Below, piece by piece: positions 53,372-61,586 of a stretch of 64,000 nucleotides of DNA (its first letter is position 1; each line of letters begins with the position of its first letter). Origin of the DNA: an uncultured Prevotella sp. (GTDB taxonomy: Bacteria > Bacteroidota > Bacteroidia > Bacteroidales > Bacteroidaceae). The notes beneath the pieces are model-generated. The model was given only the letters and a program-made list of their open reading frames with translations. It made no database searches and was not told where the DNA came from. The stretch is taken from contig CAJOFA010000014.1 of the NCBI GenBank assembly GCA_905233985.1, forward strand, positions 1 through 64,000. The letters are read 5' to 3'. The translations under genes and the position numbers were made by a program.

Positions 53372-54505
53372 TTATTTAGAGCCCTTCCTGCGGTTGCACT
53401 CGCGGCAGAGCATCTGGCAGTTCTCCGTGACCGTGCGGCCGCCGTCGCGCCAGGGGGTGATGTGGTCGCCCTCCATGAACTCGTAGTCGAACTCCTTGCC
53501 GCAGAGCGGACAGATGTGGCGCTGCTGCTCCCACACTGCCAGTTTGATGTCCTCGGGGAAGGCACGCAGGTCAAGATAATGCTCGTCGCCCGTCAGCACG
53601 TAAGGGATGATGCCCGTCTGACGCTGTATCTCGCTGTCGCGCATCAAGGCCGATATGCGCTGGCCCAATGCGGCGGTGTCGAGCGTCTCGCTGCCGTATC
53701 TGTCGTAGAAAGAAGCCCAGTCCAAGCCCTTCATGATCTTGCGAAACTTCTTCATGTCGAAGTTCGTCTGTGCCCAGTTGAGCACGTTCTGGAAGTACGT
53801 CCACAGGTTGTTGGCGTTCGGGTCGTGCTGGTGGGCTGCCATGTAGCCGACGGCCGTCTGCCGGTGACCGTTACGCGTCTCGTGGTCGGCCATCCACTCC
53901 AAGGCCTTCTTCAGGAAGTCCTGACGGATGGGCGTGCCGTTCACCAAGTCCTTGCCCAAGCGGTAGGCTCCGCAGTTTGACTTCGAGAAGTGGCGCTTGG
54001 CATCCGAGACGAACGGCCCTGCGAAGATGGCGTTGTTGATTTCCTGCTCGTTGAGCGGCTTGCCTGCTATGTTGATGGTCTTGAACCACTCCAGTTTCTC
54101 GCTGGCCTCGCCCTCGCAGACATAGACGGTCAGCTTGTAGTCGAGTATGCGGCGCTGAATGTCCTCGGGCTGGTTGAAGAAGTTTTTGAAGTCGTACGAG
54201 AACTTGCCCGCCACGTATTCGCAGAGCGAGAGCGTGCGCTGCTGTCCGTCCATCACCTCGTAGGGACATTCGGCATCGTCAGAGCGCTTCACCCAGTACA
54301 TCACGTTCAGCGGATATTCATGCAGCACGGTGGTGATGACGGCCTGCTGCTCCTTCTCGTTGTAGATGAACTCGCGCTGGTAAGGCGGTCGGATGTCGAG
54401 CTGTCCGTCGTAGCCGCGAACACCCTGCTCGTCGTTGTTCACATAACCCTTGGTTATCTCGCCAACGGTCACTTCAATTGGGGTAATTGTCATTCTGTCA
54501 TTCAT
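53372..54505 (-). CDS. DUF262-HNH endonuclease (GmrSD-like)
   Basis: A 377-residue protein combining an N-terminal DUF262 domain with a C-terminal HNH nuclease. The DUF262/ParB-like motif DGQQRTLSLCEY lies near 88 with the DxGxR-type pocket. The HNH part shows the zinc cysteines CPLCGKEF and CRECNRRKG around DHITPWRDGG near 350. Relatives include the modification-dependent GmrSD enzymes. The start overlaps the stop of the EcoRI-like methyltransferase (ATGA), so the two are a translationally coupled pair. The likely role is the nuclease half of a restriction system; whether it cuts modified or unmodified DNA cannot be told. Confidence 0.88.
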   Translation of the reverse strand: MNDRMTITPIEVTVGEITKGYVNNDEQGVRGYDGQLDIRPPYQREFIYNEKEQQAVITTVLHEYPLNVMYWVKRSDDAECPYEVMDGQQRTLSLCEYVAGKFSYDFKNFFNQPEDIQRRILDYKLTVYVCEGEASEKLEWFKTINIAGKPLNEQEINNAIFAGPFVSDAKRHFSKSNCGAYRLGKDLVNGTPIRQDFLKKALEWMADHETRNGHRQTAVGYMAAHQHDPNANNLWTYFQNVLNWAQTNFDMKKFRKIMKGLDWASFYDRYGSETLDTAALGQRISALMRDSEIQRQTGIIPYVLTGDEHYLDLRAFPEDIKLAVWEQQRHICPLCGKEFDYEFMEGDHITPWRDGGRTVTENCQMLCRECNRRKGSK

Positions 54506-55581
54506 ATCGTTCGGGGGTGTTTGTTGCGGATGAGGATTCGAGCGTATTTTCTTATGCCTTTAATATAAGGTCTATCGTATTTTGTATAACCAGGTATTCT
54601 TAAATCATTAATAACCTCTGAATTCAGATTATATTCTTCGCTTCTCTCTGTTAATCCTACTATTTCAAATTGCTCAGGATTGTATTTGTCAAGGAATGTA
54701 ACAGGAACTCCCATAACTTCATTATAATTATATGGAATATCTTGTACTCGACTAACTTCTATTGCATTATAGTTATCGTAATTAGGATAATTTTCTTGAG
54801 AATACCGACAAACTAAGTCGAGTTCTTCATGACGCCTATTATGATCAAGATTGGTAAACCAACAAATATTTCCTAGGCTTCTCCACTTTTGTCCTGTTTC
54901 ATCTTGCCAATAACGTGTTTCTCTTGCTTCATAATCTTCTGGCACCCTAAATGCCATATCACCAGATTTATACCCAAGCCAGACAAGATTATTCATCAGA
55001 AGAGGAAAAACTTCTTTGTAAGTGATATTATTTTGATTCCCAATAATCAAAAACTTCTTACCATATTCAACCAACTGTGCTATATACTCCCTAAACAGCG
55101 AGAACGGCGGATTGGTAACGACAATGTCTGCCTGCTTCAGCAGTTCAATACATTCAGGGTCTCGGAAGTCGCCAGTCTTGAGCGTAGAGAGGACATTCTT
55201 GTCGTTCTTCAGCAGGTATTGCACGTCGCTGAGGTCAACGGCTCCGTCGCCGTTCATGTCACGTACTTCCGTTATCTCCACCTTATAGGCCACCTTCTTC
55301 GGCTCGTCCGCGAAGTCACCAAAGTCAATCATCAGCTCATTGCCCTGCACGGGAGAGCCGTTATAGCAAGTGCAGATGAGTTTTTTCAATCCCAACTGAT
55401 TGAACCGCAGGGCGAAGTACTTGAAGAAGTTGCTCTCATACGGGTCATCGCAGTTGCACAACACCACCTTGTCGCGGAAGTGCGGCCAGTAGTGCTGCAA
55501 CTCCCGTTCGATGTCCGTCATCTGCGTGTAGAACTCGTCTTTCTTAGCCGTCTTAGCAGCATTCAGATTCTTGTTAGCCAT
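54502..55581 (-). CDS. EcoRI-like adenine-specific DNA methyltransferase
   Basis: A 359-residue DNA methyltransferase of the EcoRI-methylase family. KKDEFYTQMTDIERELQHYW opens the SAM domain, and the catalytic motif is VVTNPPFSLF near 175. An insert with a perfect EF-hand/dockerin-type loop (DMNGDGAVDLSD) precedes the catalytic motif. The C-terminal half (54540-55080), probably the target-recognition part, is clearly AT-richer than the N-terminal half. It is first in an operon with the DUF262-HNH gene and has a long structured leader homologous to that of mod-res. The leader's last hairpin includes the start codon. Confidence 0.9.
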   Translation of the reverse strand: MANKNLNAAKTAKKDEFYTQMTDIERELQHYWPHFRDKVVLCNCDDPYESNFFKYFALRFNQLGLKKLICTCYNGSPVQGNELMIDFGDFADEPKKVAYKVEITEVRDMNGDGAVDLSDVQYLLKNDKNVLSTLKTGDFRDPECIELLKQADIVVTNPPFSLFREYIAQLVEYGKKFLIIGNQNNITYKEVFPLLMNNLVWLGYKSGDMAFRVPEDYEARETRYWQDETGQKWRSLGNICWFTNLDHNRRHEELDLVCRYSQENYPNYDNYNAIEVSRVQDIPYNYNEVMGVPVTFLDKYNPEQFEIVGLTERSEEYNLNSEVINDLRIPGYTKYDRPYIKGIRKYARILIRNKHPRTI

Positions 55582-55864
55582 ACGCTATGCATTATGCGTA
55601 TTGCTTATCTTCGGAGAGCAGGCTACTACAACAAAAAGCACAGACGATATTCTCATCCATGCTCTGAGGTTGTAGGATACCTGCTAATCCGGATAAGTCA
55701 CGCCCATGCTTAACGCACAGACGTCTGCGACTTATTCATACGGATTAGCTTTTGAAACTTCCTACATTTCAGAACAATTCCGAATAACAGCAAACGCTTG
55801 TTAATATTTCCACGATGTCGTGCTGCCGACCTCCGCTGAAGCCATCATTGGCAGCAACCGACGG
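55582..55864 (-). ncRNA. Structured 5' leader of the methyltransferase-nuclease operon
   Basis: Homologue of the mod-res leader (18280-18635). On the minus strand TGTAGGA (55766-55760) can pair with TCCTACA (55677-55671), enclosing CTAATCCG/CGGATTAG and ATAAGTC/GACTTAT. The middle strand TCCTACAAC can alternatively pair with GTTGTAG near 55632-55626. The final hairpin ATACGC/GCGTAT (55601-55580) includes the first two bases of the ATG. The stems differ in sequence from the mod-res leader but keep their pairing, as expected for a selected RNA structure. Its trigger is unknown. Confidence 0.72.
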
Positions 55865-56001
55865 CAAAGATACGAAGTATTTTTGAAATAAACAAGAAAA
55901 AAGGCAATTTATTCTCCTGTAAAGGAGGAATGGAGAGGAAAAGAAGAGATGGTGCGGTTTTAGGGGTTTTTAGGGGGGATTAGTGGGAAATGGGAAACTT
56001 T
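55864..56001. repeat. 138-bp direct repeat, copy 1 (divergent promoter region)
   Basis: Nearly identical to 57363-57500. It starts at the -7 box of the leftward operon (CAAAGATA at 55865-55872) and ends GGGAAACTTT. The two copies bracket the WG gene and the toxin-antitoxin pair. Confidence 0.9.
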
Positions 56002-56078
56002 GACTATCGTCGAAGATAGGCTGCACCTCGGAAATGAAAATAAATGTTAATTTATTTTGCATTTCGCTCAGTTTGCAC

Positions 56079-56086
56079 TACCTTTG
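56079..56086 (+). promoter_or_regulatory. -7 box for the first WG-repeat gene
   Basis: TACCTTTG, 26 bp before the ATG at 56112, with a TTTTGCATTTCGCTC block upstream as at the GH10-like gene. Confidence 0.65.
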
Positions 56087-56111
56087 TCTGTTGAACTTAA
56101 AACCAAACGAC

Positions 56112-56675
56112 ATGAAACACGTCTATCAAATACTCCTTACCGTAATGGTGCTGCTGACTACGCCTGCAGGCATGAGTGCGCAGATTTATGACAACTTACG
56201 CCCACCCACGAGAACCACAAGGCCCACAACGCCACCGAAGAAGAAACCGGCAAAGAAGAAGTGGGAATATAAAGGGGCTTTCTGCGAGGGACTGGCTTTA
56301 GTCAGGGACGACAACGGGAAGTGGGGCTTCGTCGACAAGACGGGTAAGCTGGTTATTCCCTGCAAGTGGAAAGATGCATATGATTTCTTCGAGGGTCTGG
56401 CTAAGGTCAAGGACGACAACGGGAAGTGTGGCTTCATCGACAAGACGGGTCAGTTAGTTATTCCCTGCAAATGGAAAAGTGCATGGCCTTTCTCCGAGGG
56501 TATGGCTCGGGTCCAGGACGACAACTGGAAGTACGGCTTCATCGACATGACGGGCAAGCTGGTCATTCCATGCCAGTGGGAAGCTGCATGGGATTTCTCC
56601 GAGGGTCTGGCTAAGGTCAAGGACGACAACGGTGTTTGGCACAAGATTGACAAGACGGGCAAGATTGTAGAATAA
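56112..56675 (+). CDS. Secreted WG-repeat protein (short)
   Basis: A 187-residue exported protein. A signal peptide (MKHVYQILLTVMVLLTTPAG) and a Pro/Lys-rich linker precede about four WG (KWG) repeats of the form G-K-W/Y-G-F-I/V-D-K-T-G-K-L-V-I-P-C-K-W. WG repeats form beta-structures whose ligands are mostly unknown. The start at 56112 lies downstream of the promoter box, unlike an upstream in-frame Met. Its last codons and 3' flank are shared with the larger WG gene at 61587, so the two are recent relatives. It lies between copies of a 138-bp repeat. Confidence 0.88.
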   Translation: MKHVYQILLTVMVLLTTPAGMSAQIYDNLRPPTRTTRPTTPPKKKPAKKKWEYKGAFCEGLALVRDDNGKWGFVDKTGKLVIPCKWKDAYDFFEGLAKVKDDNGKCGFIDKTGQLVIPCKWKSAWPFSEGMARVQDDNWKYGFIDMTGKLVIPCQWEAAWDFSEGLAKVKDDNGVWHKIDKTGKIVE

Positions 56676-56706
56676 CCCTACGGATTGCGCGAGATGTAAA
56701 CACAAG

Positions 56707-56730
56707 CGGCAGGTGATGAGCCTGCCGTTT
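56707..56730 (+). terminator. Hairpin after the first WG gene
   Basis: CGGCAGG/CCTGCCG with a 7-nt loop, followed by TTTGG. It is a weak terminator by T content. Confidence 0.45.
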
Positions 56731-56769
56731 GGTGTGTTTTGTGACTTAAAGAATACTGCTTGATGGACA

Positions 56770-57111
56770 TCACAGCAATCCCATTTCTTTTACAATGCCG
56801 CGCATAACGTCGTTCTTAACACTTGATGCGTCAGCCTTGTCATAGATATATACCAATGCTATCACCATATCGTTCTTTGAAATGATGATGTTGCAAGTGA
56901 TAACTCTTGCACCGCCAGCCTTTCCACGCCCCTTGCTGCGGATATTCAGCCGCACCTTGCGCAAGCCACCGCCCAAGTCTATGCCTTGCTCAGGGTTTTG
57001 CTCCAGGCTGTTGCGCAACTCCTGCAAGTCAGCCTTCAGCGACGGATAGCGTTTTGCCAGGGTCTTGACGCCCTTGACGAAATCAGGAGAGGGGCGGAAG
57101 TCATATTTCAT
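56770..57111 (-). CDS. RelE/YafQ-type toxin
   Basis: A 113-residue basic protein of the RelE superfamily, expected to cleave mRNA at the ribosome. Family blocks are PDFVKGVKTLAKRYPSLKAD, LGGGLRKVRLNIRSKGRGK and ARVITCNIIISKNDMVIALV. The C-terminal KADASSVKNDVMRGIVKE replaces the YafQ His motif. It overlaps the upstream antitoxin gene by 11 bp, the normal gene order for a co-translated pair. It sits in the segment bounded by the 138-bp repeats. Confidence 0.87.
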   Translation of the reverse strand: MKYDFRPSPDFVKGVKTLAKRYPSLKADLQELRNSLEQNPEQGIDLGGGLRKVRLNIRSKGRGKAGGARVITCNIIISKNDMVIALVYIYDKADASSVKNDVMRGIVKEMGLL

Positions 57112-57334
57112 TCATCATTTCCTCCCAAGTTCCAAATTCAACTTTGCCCTCCTTGAAGTCTTTGGCCTGCCCTACCGCATGGCGCAGCTCACCAAGGAAT
57201 TTCTGTCGTGCAGACGGTTTCCTTGTCCTTTCCCTCACCACCTGCACTTTCTCAACACCCCCAATGCGGCTCAGCACTTTCCGAAGCCCGGGAACAATGC
57301 TGTGGTCGGATACGTTTACAACAATTTGTGTCAT
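57101..57334 (-). CDS. Antitoxin of the RelE-type pair
   Basis: A 77-residue partner of the downstream toxin. MTQIVVNVSDHSIVPGLRKVL suggests a short beta-strand plus helix as in Phd/RelB-like antitoxins, and the acidic C-terminus (FGTWEEMMNEI) is the usual toxin-binding tail. The start at 57334 is used because the frame's upstream extension runs into the -7 box at 57364-57371. That box is in copy 2 of the 138-bp repeat, so the pair uses a duplicated promoter. The family assignment rests on context as much as on sequence. Confidence 0.82.
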   Translation of the reverse strand: MTQIVVNVSDHSIVPGLRKVLSRIGGVEKVQVVRERTRKPSARQKFLGELRHAVGQAKDFKEGKVEFGTWEEMMNEI

Positions 57335-57362
57335 ACTTCTTATTGTTTTATGTACTATGCCT

Positions 57363-57500
57363 GCAAAGATACGAAGTATTTTTGAAATAAACAAGAAAAA
57401 AGCAATTTATTCTCTTGTAAAAGAAGGTATGGATAGGAAAAGGAGCGATGGTGCGGTTTTAGGTTTTTTTGGGGGGGATTAGTGGGAAATGGGAAACTTT
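57363..57500. repeat. 138-bp direct repeat, copy 2
   Basis: Nearly identical to 55864-56001. It carries the leftward -7 box for the toxin-antitoxin operon (57364-57371) and lies upstream of the rightward primase gene. Confidence 0.9.
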
Positions 57501-57579
57501 CCATGTACACTCATAAAAAAAGTTGTCCAAAATGGAAAACTTTTTTGGATTTTTCTTTTGTAATGTTGTCCGTTTTTTG

Positions 57580-57587
57580 TAACTTTG
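57580..57587 (+). promoter_or_regulatory. -7 box for the primase-helicase gene
   Basis: TAACTTTG, 90 bp before the ATG at 57678. Confidence 0.62.
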
Positions 57588-57677
57588 CAGCGACAAAGAG
57601 GAAGGACTCAACAAAGCCTCCAGAGCTATGAGAAACACGCCTCAATCGTATAACCTTTTATAATTTTATTATCAACA

Positions 57678-60440
57678 ATGAAGCAACATGTAGACTTGCT
57701 TACCCGTATTTTATCTGTATCCAACAGCGGTTTGGATATCATCACCGACGTCTGCCCTGCAGCCGCCGAAGTAATTAACCATCCCAAAAAGAAGTTCCGC
57801 CTGCGCAGCGACGAGCGAACTCCGTCGGCACAGCTCTGTCCTCCACATGACGCCAACGACAGCTGGCACGTGAAGGACTACGGCATGGGCGACAGCGGAG
57901 GCTGGTTCTCGGCCATAGACCTTTACATGTGGAGTCGCGGCTATGGACAAGAGAGGTTCTCGATGGCTTTGCAGGAACTGGCGGAAATATACGGCGTCAG
58001 CTCTGACCTGACTCCCGACGTCAACCGCCCGAAGATAGAACAGCGCACGACGCAGAACGATGAGCGTGGCAGACCGCCGCATCTGGAGCTGTTGGACGGT
58101 TTCGGCAGCATGGACCTATCGGTATGGGGACCGCTGGTGAAACCTGAGCATCTGGAGGCGCTGGACTGGCACGCCGTGAAGTCGCTCACCATGTATGGCG
58201 ACGATAAGACGACGACCATCACGGCGACGGACACCTATGCCATCTATGCACAGAGGTGTACCTATGCAGACGCAAACGGCAACGAGCAGACATTCTGGAA
58301 GGTCTATGAGCCGCAGAACTATGACAAGCAATACCGTTTCCGCTTCATCGGCCAGAAGCCGAAGGACTATATCTACGGTATGCAGGCACTCCGGCAGGCG
58401 TGGCGCAAGAACAGCGAGCAGCGCCTGACGGAGGTGCTGCTGGTCAGCGGAGGCAGCGATGCCGTCAATGCCCTGAGTATGGGCTATCAGCCTGTATGGA
58501 CGGACAGCGAGACGCGACTGCTGAGGTCTTCCGAACACGAGGAACTGCTGAAGTTTGCCAAACGTGTTGTCAATATTCCCGACATCGACGAGACGGGCAG
58601 GCGTATGGGTACCACCCTGGCTCTGAGTCAGCCGACGCTTTACACTGCCTGGCTCACGGACAAGGACTTCGGCGGCACGCACGACAACCGAGGGCGTCAG
58701 TGCAAGGACTTGAAGGACTTTGTTAGACTTCATCCTGACGAATCCTCCTTTCGACAGCTTATCGGTCGCGCCCATCGTGCACAATTCTGGGAAGAACATA
58801 CAAATGGTAAGGGAAAAAGTGAATATGCCATTTCGCAGACATCACTTAGCTATTTCCTTTGGCTGAACGGCTATTGCACGCTGAAGGATGACACGCAGAC
58901 AAATCCTCAGTATATTCATATCAGCGGCATCAAGGTGCGTCGCATCGTAGCCAAGACCATCATCAATTTCCTGAAGGAGTGGTGTGAGCAGCAGGGGGTT
59001 AACGAGGCGTTGCAGAACACGCTGCTCAGCAAGCGCACACTGCCCAACAACACCACCAGTCCGCTCACTGAACGCGACGACCTCGACTTCACGAGTGCAA
59101 CGGCTACCTCACAGCGTTTTTATTTCAAGAACGGCTGGATAGAACTGACAGCAGACAAGATTACCCGCAACTCCTATACCGACGCATCGGGGAACCACTA
59201 TGTTTGGGTTGATGCCGTCATTCAGCACGACTACCGCGACATGAAGCCCATGTTCGACGTTACGCGTGACGAGAAAGGTTGCTATCACCTGCATGTCGAT
59301 GACAATGCACCCAGCAAACTGCTGCGTTTCATCCGCAACAGTTCACGCCTCTACTGGCGCAAGGAGGACGAACAAGGAATTCCTCTTACTGATGAGGAGA
59401 AACACGAGGAGGAACAGTGCATGCTCAGTAAGATGCTTAACCTGGGCTATCTGATACACGGCTACAAGTCAGAGTCGGCGACGTGGGCAACGCTGTGTCT
59501 TGACTACGCCATGACCGAGACGAACGAGTGCAACGGTGGCAGCGGCAAGTCTTTCTACCTGAATGCAATAGGCAAACTGATCCTTTCCTTCCCCATTGAT
59601 GGCAGGACGATGCAGAAGAAGAGCAACTCGCAATTCCTCTTCGACGGTGTCACCAGCTCTACAAGACTCATATCCGTAGATGAGTGTCCCAAAGACTTCG
59701 ACTACAACTATTTCTACGGTATGATTACCAACGACCTGCGTGTGGAGAAGAAAGGTCAGAACTCCTACGTCATACCATTCGCAGAGAGTCCCAAGTGGGC
59801 CTTCGCCACGAACTATACCCTTCGCGACCACTCACCCTCAACCGAACGCCGTCTGTGGCCAATCGTGTTCAGTGACTATTACCACGTGAAGACGAAAAAC
59901 AATGACTACAACGAGACACGTACCATCAGCGACGACTTCGGCTGTAACCTGATGGGTGATGACTACAGCGAAACCGACTGGCAGGCCGATGCACACTTCA
60001 TGCTTCAGTGTCTGCAACTCTACCTGCGACTCCCCAAGCCTGACCGCCGGCAACTGCCGCCCATGCAACGCATCAACCGCCGAGAGCAGCAGACTGCCAT
60101 CGGCAGGGACTTCATGCAGTGGGCCGAAGACTATTTCAGCATCGGCAGCGGACATCTCGACTGCCATCTGAAAGCCGAGGATGTCATCGGCGATTTCAAC
60201 AGGGAGACACACGACAACTGGTCGCCAAGAATGGTAACAACACATCTGAAGTCATACTGCGAGTATGCGAATCACATCGCCTGCTTCAATCCGGCATCTG
60301 TCACGGGAAAGGCCAAAGACGGCGAACGGCACATCATGCGCGACAACGGCAAGCAGAAACCTTATTATTATGTGCAGTCATGTGCACATATCCAGGAGAC
60401 GATAAGCCAAGAGGAGGAAGAGAAAGTGCTGCCTTTCTGA
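57678..60440 (+). CDS. D5-like primase-helicase
   Basis: A 920-residue replication protein like those of phages, plasmids and satellites. The N-terminus resembles the primase CHC2 fold without zinc cysteines (KKFRLRSDERTPSAQL, WHVKDYGMGDSGGWF). A TOPRIM-like part follows (VLLVSGGSDAVNALSMGY, near 255). The SF3 helicase has Walker A GGSGKS near 620, Walker B ISVDEC, sensor FATN and arginine finger STERRLWP. Such proteins prime and unwind DNA at an element's own origin. The next gene is an HU-like protein, with inverted repeats between them. No integrase or capsid gene is present, so this is probably a remnant or a stable chromosomal locus. Confidence 0.85.
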   Translation: MKQHVDLLTRILSVSNSGLDIITDVCPAAAEVINHPKKKFRLRSDERTPSAQLCPPHDANDSWHVKDYGMGDSGGWFSAIDLYMWSRGYGQERFSMALQELAEIYGVSSDLTPDVNRPKIEQRTTQNDERGRPPHLELLDGFGSMDLSVWGPLVKPEHLEALDWHAVKSLTMYGDDKTTTITATDTYAIYAQRCTYADANGNEQTFWKVYEPQNYDKQYRFRFIGQKPKDYIYGMQALRQAWRKNSEQRLTEVLLVSGGSDAVNALSMGYQPVWTDSETRLLRSSEHEELLKFAKRVVNIPDIDETGRRMGTTLALSQPTLYTAWLTDKDFGGTHDNRGRQCKDLKDFVRLHPDESSFRQLIGRAHRAQFWEEHTNGKGKSEYAISQTSLSYFLWLNGYCTLKDDTQTNPQYIHISGIKVRRIVAKTIINFLKEWCEQQGVNEALQNTLLSKRTLPNNTTSPLTERDDLDFTSATATSQRFYFKNGWIELTADKITRNSYTDASGNHYVWVDAVIQHDYRDMKPMFDVTRDEKGCYHLHVDDNAPSKLLRFIRNSSRLYWRKEDEQGIPLTDEEKHEEEQCMLSKMLNLGYLIHGYKSESATWATLCLDYAMTETNECNGGSGKSFYLNAIGKLILSFPIDGRTMQKKSNSQFLFDGVTSSTRLISVDECPKDFDYNYFYGMITNDLRVEKKGQNSYVIPFAESPKWAFATNYTLRDHSPSTERRLWPIVFSDYYHVKTKNNDYNETRTISDDFGCNLMGDDYSETDWQADAHFMLQCLQLYLRLPKPDRRQLPPMQRINRREQQTAIGRDFMQWAEDYFSIGSGHLDCHLKAEDVIGDFNRETHDNWSPRMVTTHLKSYCEYANHIACFNPASVTGKAKDGERHIMRDNGKQKPYYYVQSCAHIQETISQEEEEKVLPF

Positions 60441-60458
60441 TCACACATCCTGACACGC

Positions 60459-60639
60459 TGTTACACATGTTACACAAGTTTTTCTATTTTTTGAGCCTCT
60501 AATTCTCTTCAAAGTTTTTACCGACTCAAAATAATAAACGAAGTGTAACATGTGTCACAGTGCTTCGAAAAGCACATTTACATGCCACCTAACCACCGCT
60601 TACACGGGACGTAAATGCGATTTAGGTGGAACATAAATG
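60459..60639. repeat. Nested inverted repeats between primase and HU-like genes (site C)
   Basis: Outer-left TGTTACACATGTTACAC (60459-60475) is inverted in GTGTAACATGTGTCACA (60543-60559). A second pair, CATTTACATGCCACCTAA (60575-60592) and TTAGGTGGAACATAAATG (60622-60639), follows. The 377-bp gap contains no gene. Origin or regulatory functions are possible. Confidence 0.75.
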
Positions 60640-60732
60640 GACACGATAATCCATTGACATACAGTTAAGAAAATAATTATAAATCAAGTAAAAAAAGAAC
60701 GGAAATTATTTGGTAGTTTCCGTTTTTTTTCG

Positions 60733-60783
60733 TACCTTTGTAACATATAAAAGAAACACAAACGGCGGTCGGGGAAAGGCCCC
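60733..60783 (+). promoter_or_regulatory. Promoter and leader hairpin of the HU-like gene
   Basis: TACCTTTG at 60733-60740. The untranslated leader then has the strong hairpin CGGGG/CCCCG (60768-60783), 35 bp before the start codon. Confidence 0.6.
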
Positions 60784-60817
60784 GATTCTCCAAACAACAC
60801 TTTAATAATCTAATATC

Positions 60818-61363
60818 ATGGCAGGAATTAAGAATTCCATCGTAATGGTTCTGAACGCACGTCAGAACACCAACTCCAAGTCGGAGCAGTACCAGCACTG
60901 GTACCCCTATGTGCGAGGTATTAACACCATCAGCACCCGTGCGCTGTCCGAGCACATCGCCGCACACGGAAGTCTCTTCACACGCGACGTGGTAGAAGGC
61001 GTGCTCAACAAGCTCTCAGAGTGCATCCCCGAACTGGTGGCACAGGGTGTGGGCGTCAAGCTCAACGGCATCGGCATCTTCTACCCACAGGCGCAGACCG
61101 TCAAGTACGGGCTGGCCAACAAGCAGGCGGTGCGCGACACCAACCCCTCAGACGCGGTGCAGGGCATCCACGTGCGCTTCAAACCCGAGGGCAACAGCCT
61201 CGACAAGCTGACCTCGAGGGCCTTTAAGCAGAAGTGCTCACTGCAGTGGGGTGACTTCGACGAGATCACCAAGACTACTCGCGGCGAGGGTGCAGACGCT
61301 GTGGTCATCCGTACCCACACCTACACGCCCATCAACGAGTACGAGGCGCCGGTGACACCGTAA
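60818..61363 (+). CDS. HU-like DNA-binding protein (long form)
   Basis: A 181-residue member of the long HU-related proteins of Bacteroidetes. The DNA-binding fold is recognisable in RALSEHIAAHGSLFTRDVVEGVLNKL (helices) and VGVKLNGIGIFYPQAQ (start of the beta-arm). A C-terminal extension of about 60 residues has no known motif. In Bacteroides such genes usually stand between a VirE/DUF3987 or primase-type gene and a cell-wall amidase. Here the primase precedes it, but no amidase follows. Its role in that locus is unknown. It has its own promoter and a strong terminator. Confidence 0.88.
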   Translation: MAGIKNSIVMVLNARQNTNSKSEQYQHWYPYVRGINTISTRALSEHIAAHGSLFTRDVVEGVLNKLSECIPELVAQGVGVKLNGIGIFYPQAQTVKYGLANKQAVRDTNPSDAVQGIHVRFKPEGNSLDKLTSRAFKQKCSLQWGDFDEITKTTRGEGADAVVIRTHTYTPINEYEAPVTP

Positions 61364-61376
61364 AGCCCCCTCCAGA

Positions 61377-61403
61377 CCTCCCCTGTTTAGGGGAGGCTTT
61401 TTT
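61377..61403 (+). terminator. Terminator after the HU-like gene
   Basis: CCTCCCC/GGGGAGG with a 6-nt loop, then C and six T, 14 bp past the stop codon. Confidence 0.9.
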
Positions 61404-61413
61404 GGTGCTTTTT

Positions 61414-61445
61414 CTGCACACTTTGCGCGTTTTGTGTAAGGGAGC
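61414..61445. repeat. 32-nt repeat, copy 2
   Basis: Identical to 39734-39765, directly after the HU-like gene terminator. Confidence 0.85.
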
Positions 61446-61498
61446 AGAAAAAAGCGAGGAAATGTTTTGGATATTTAAGAAAAAGTATTATCTTTGCC

Positions 61499-61506
61499 GA
61501 TGGATT
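61499..61506 (+). promoter_or_regulatory. -7 box for the second WG-repeat gene
   Basis: TATCTTTG, 81 bp before the ATG at 61587. Confidence 0.6.
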
Positions 61507-61586
61507 TAAAACTATAAAGTTATGAAACCCTGTGCCTCCGTGCGGGAACAAATAACAAAACATAGAATAACTAAAACAATAAAATT

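Noticed and set aside
57941..58799. Antisense frames within the primase-helicase gene
   Set aside because: They lack motifs and promoters and mirror the real coding frame.
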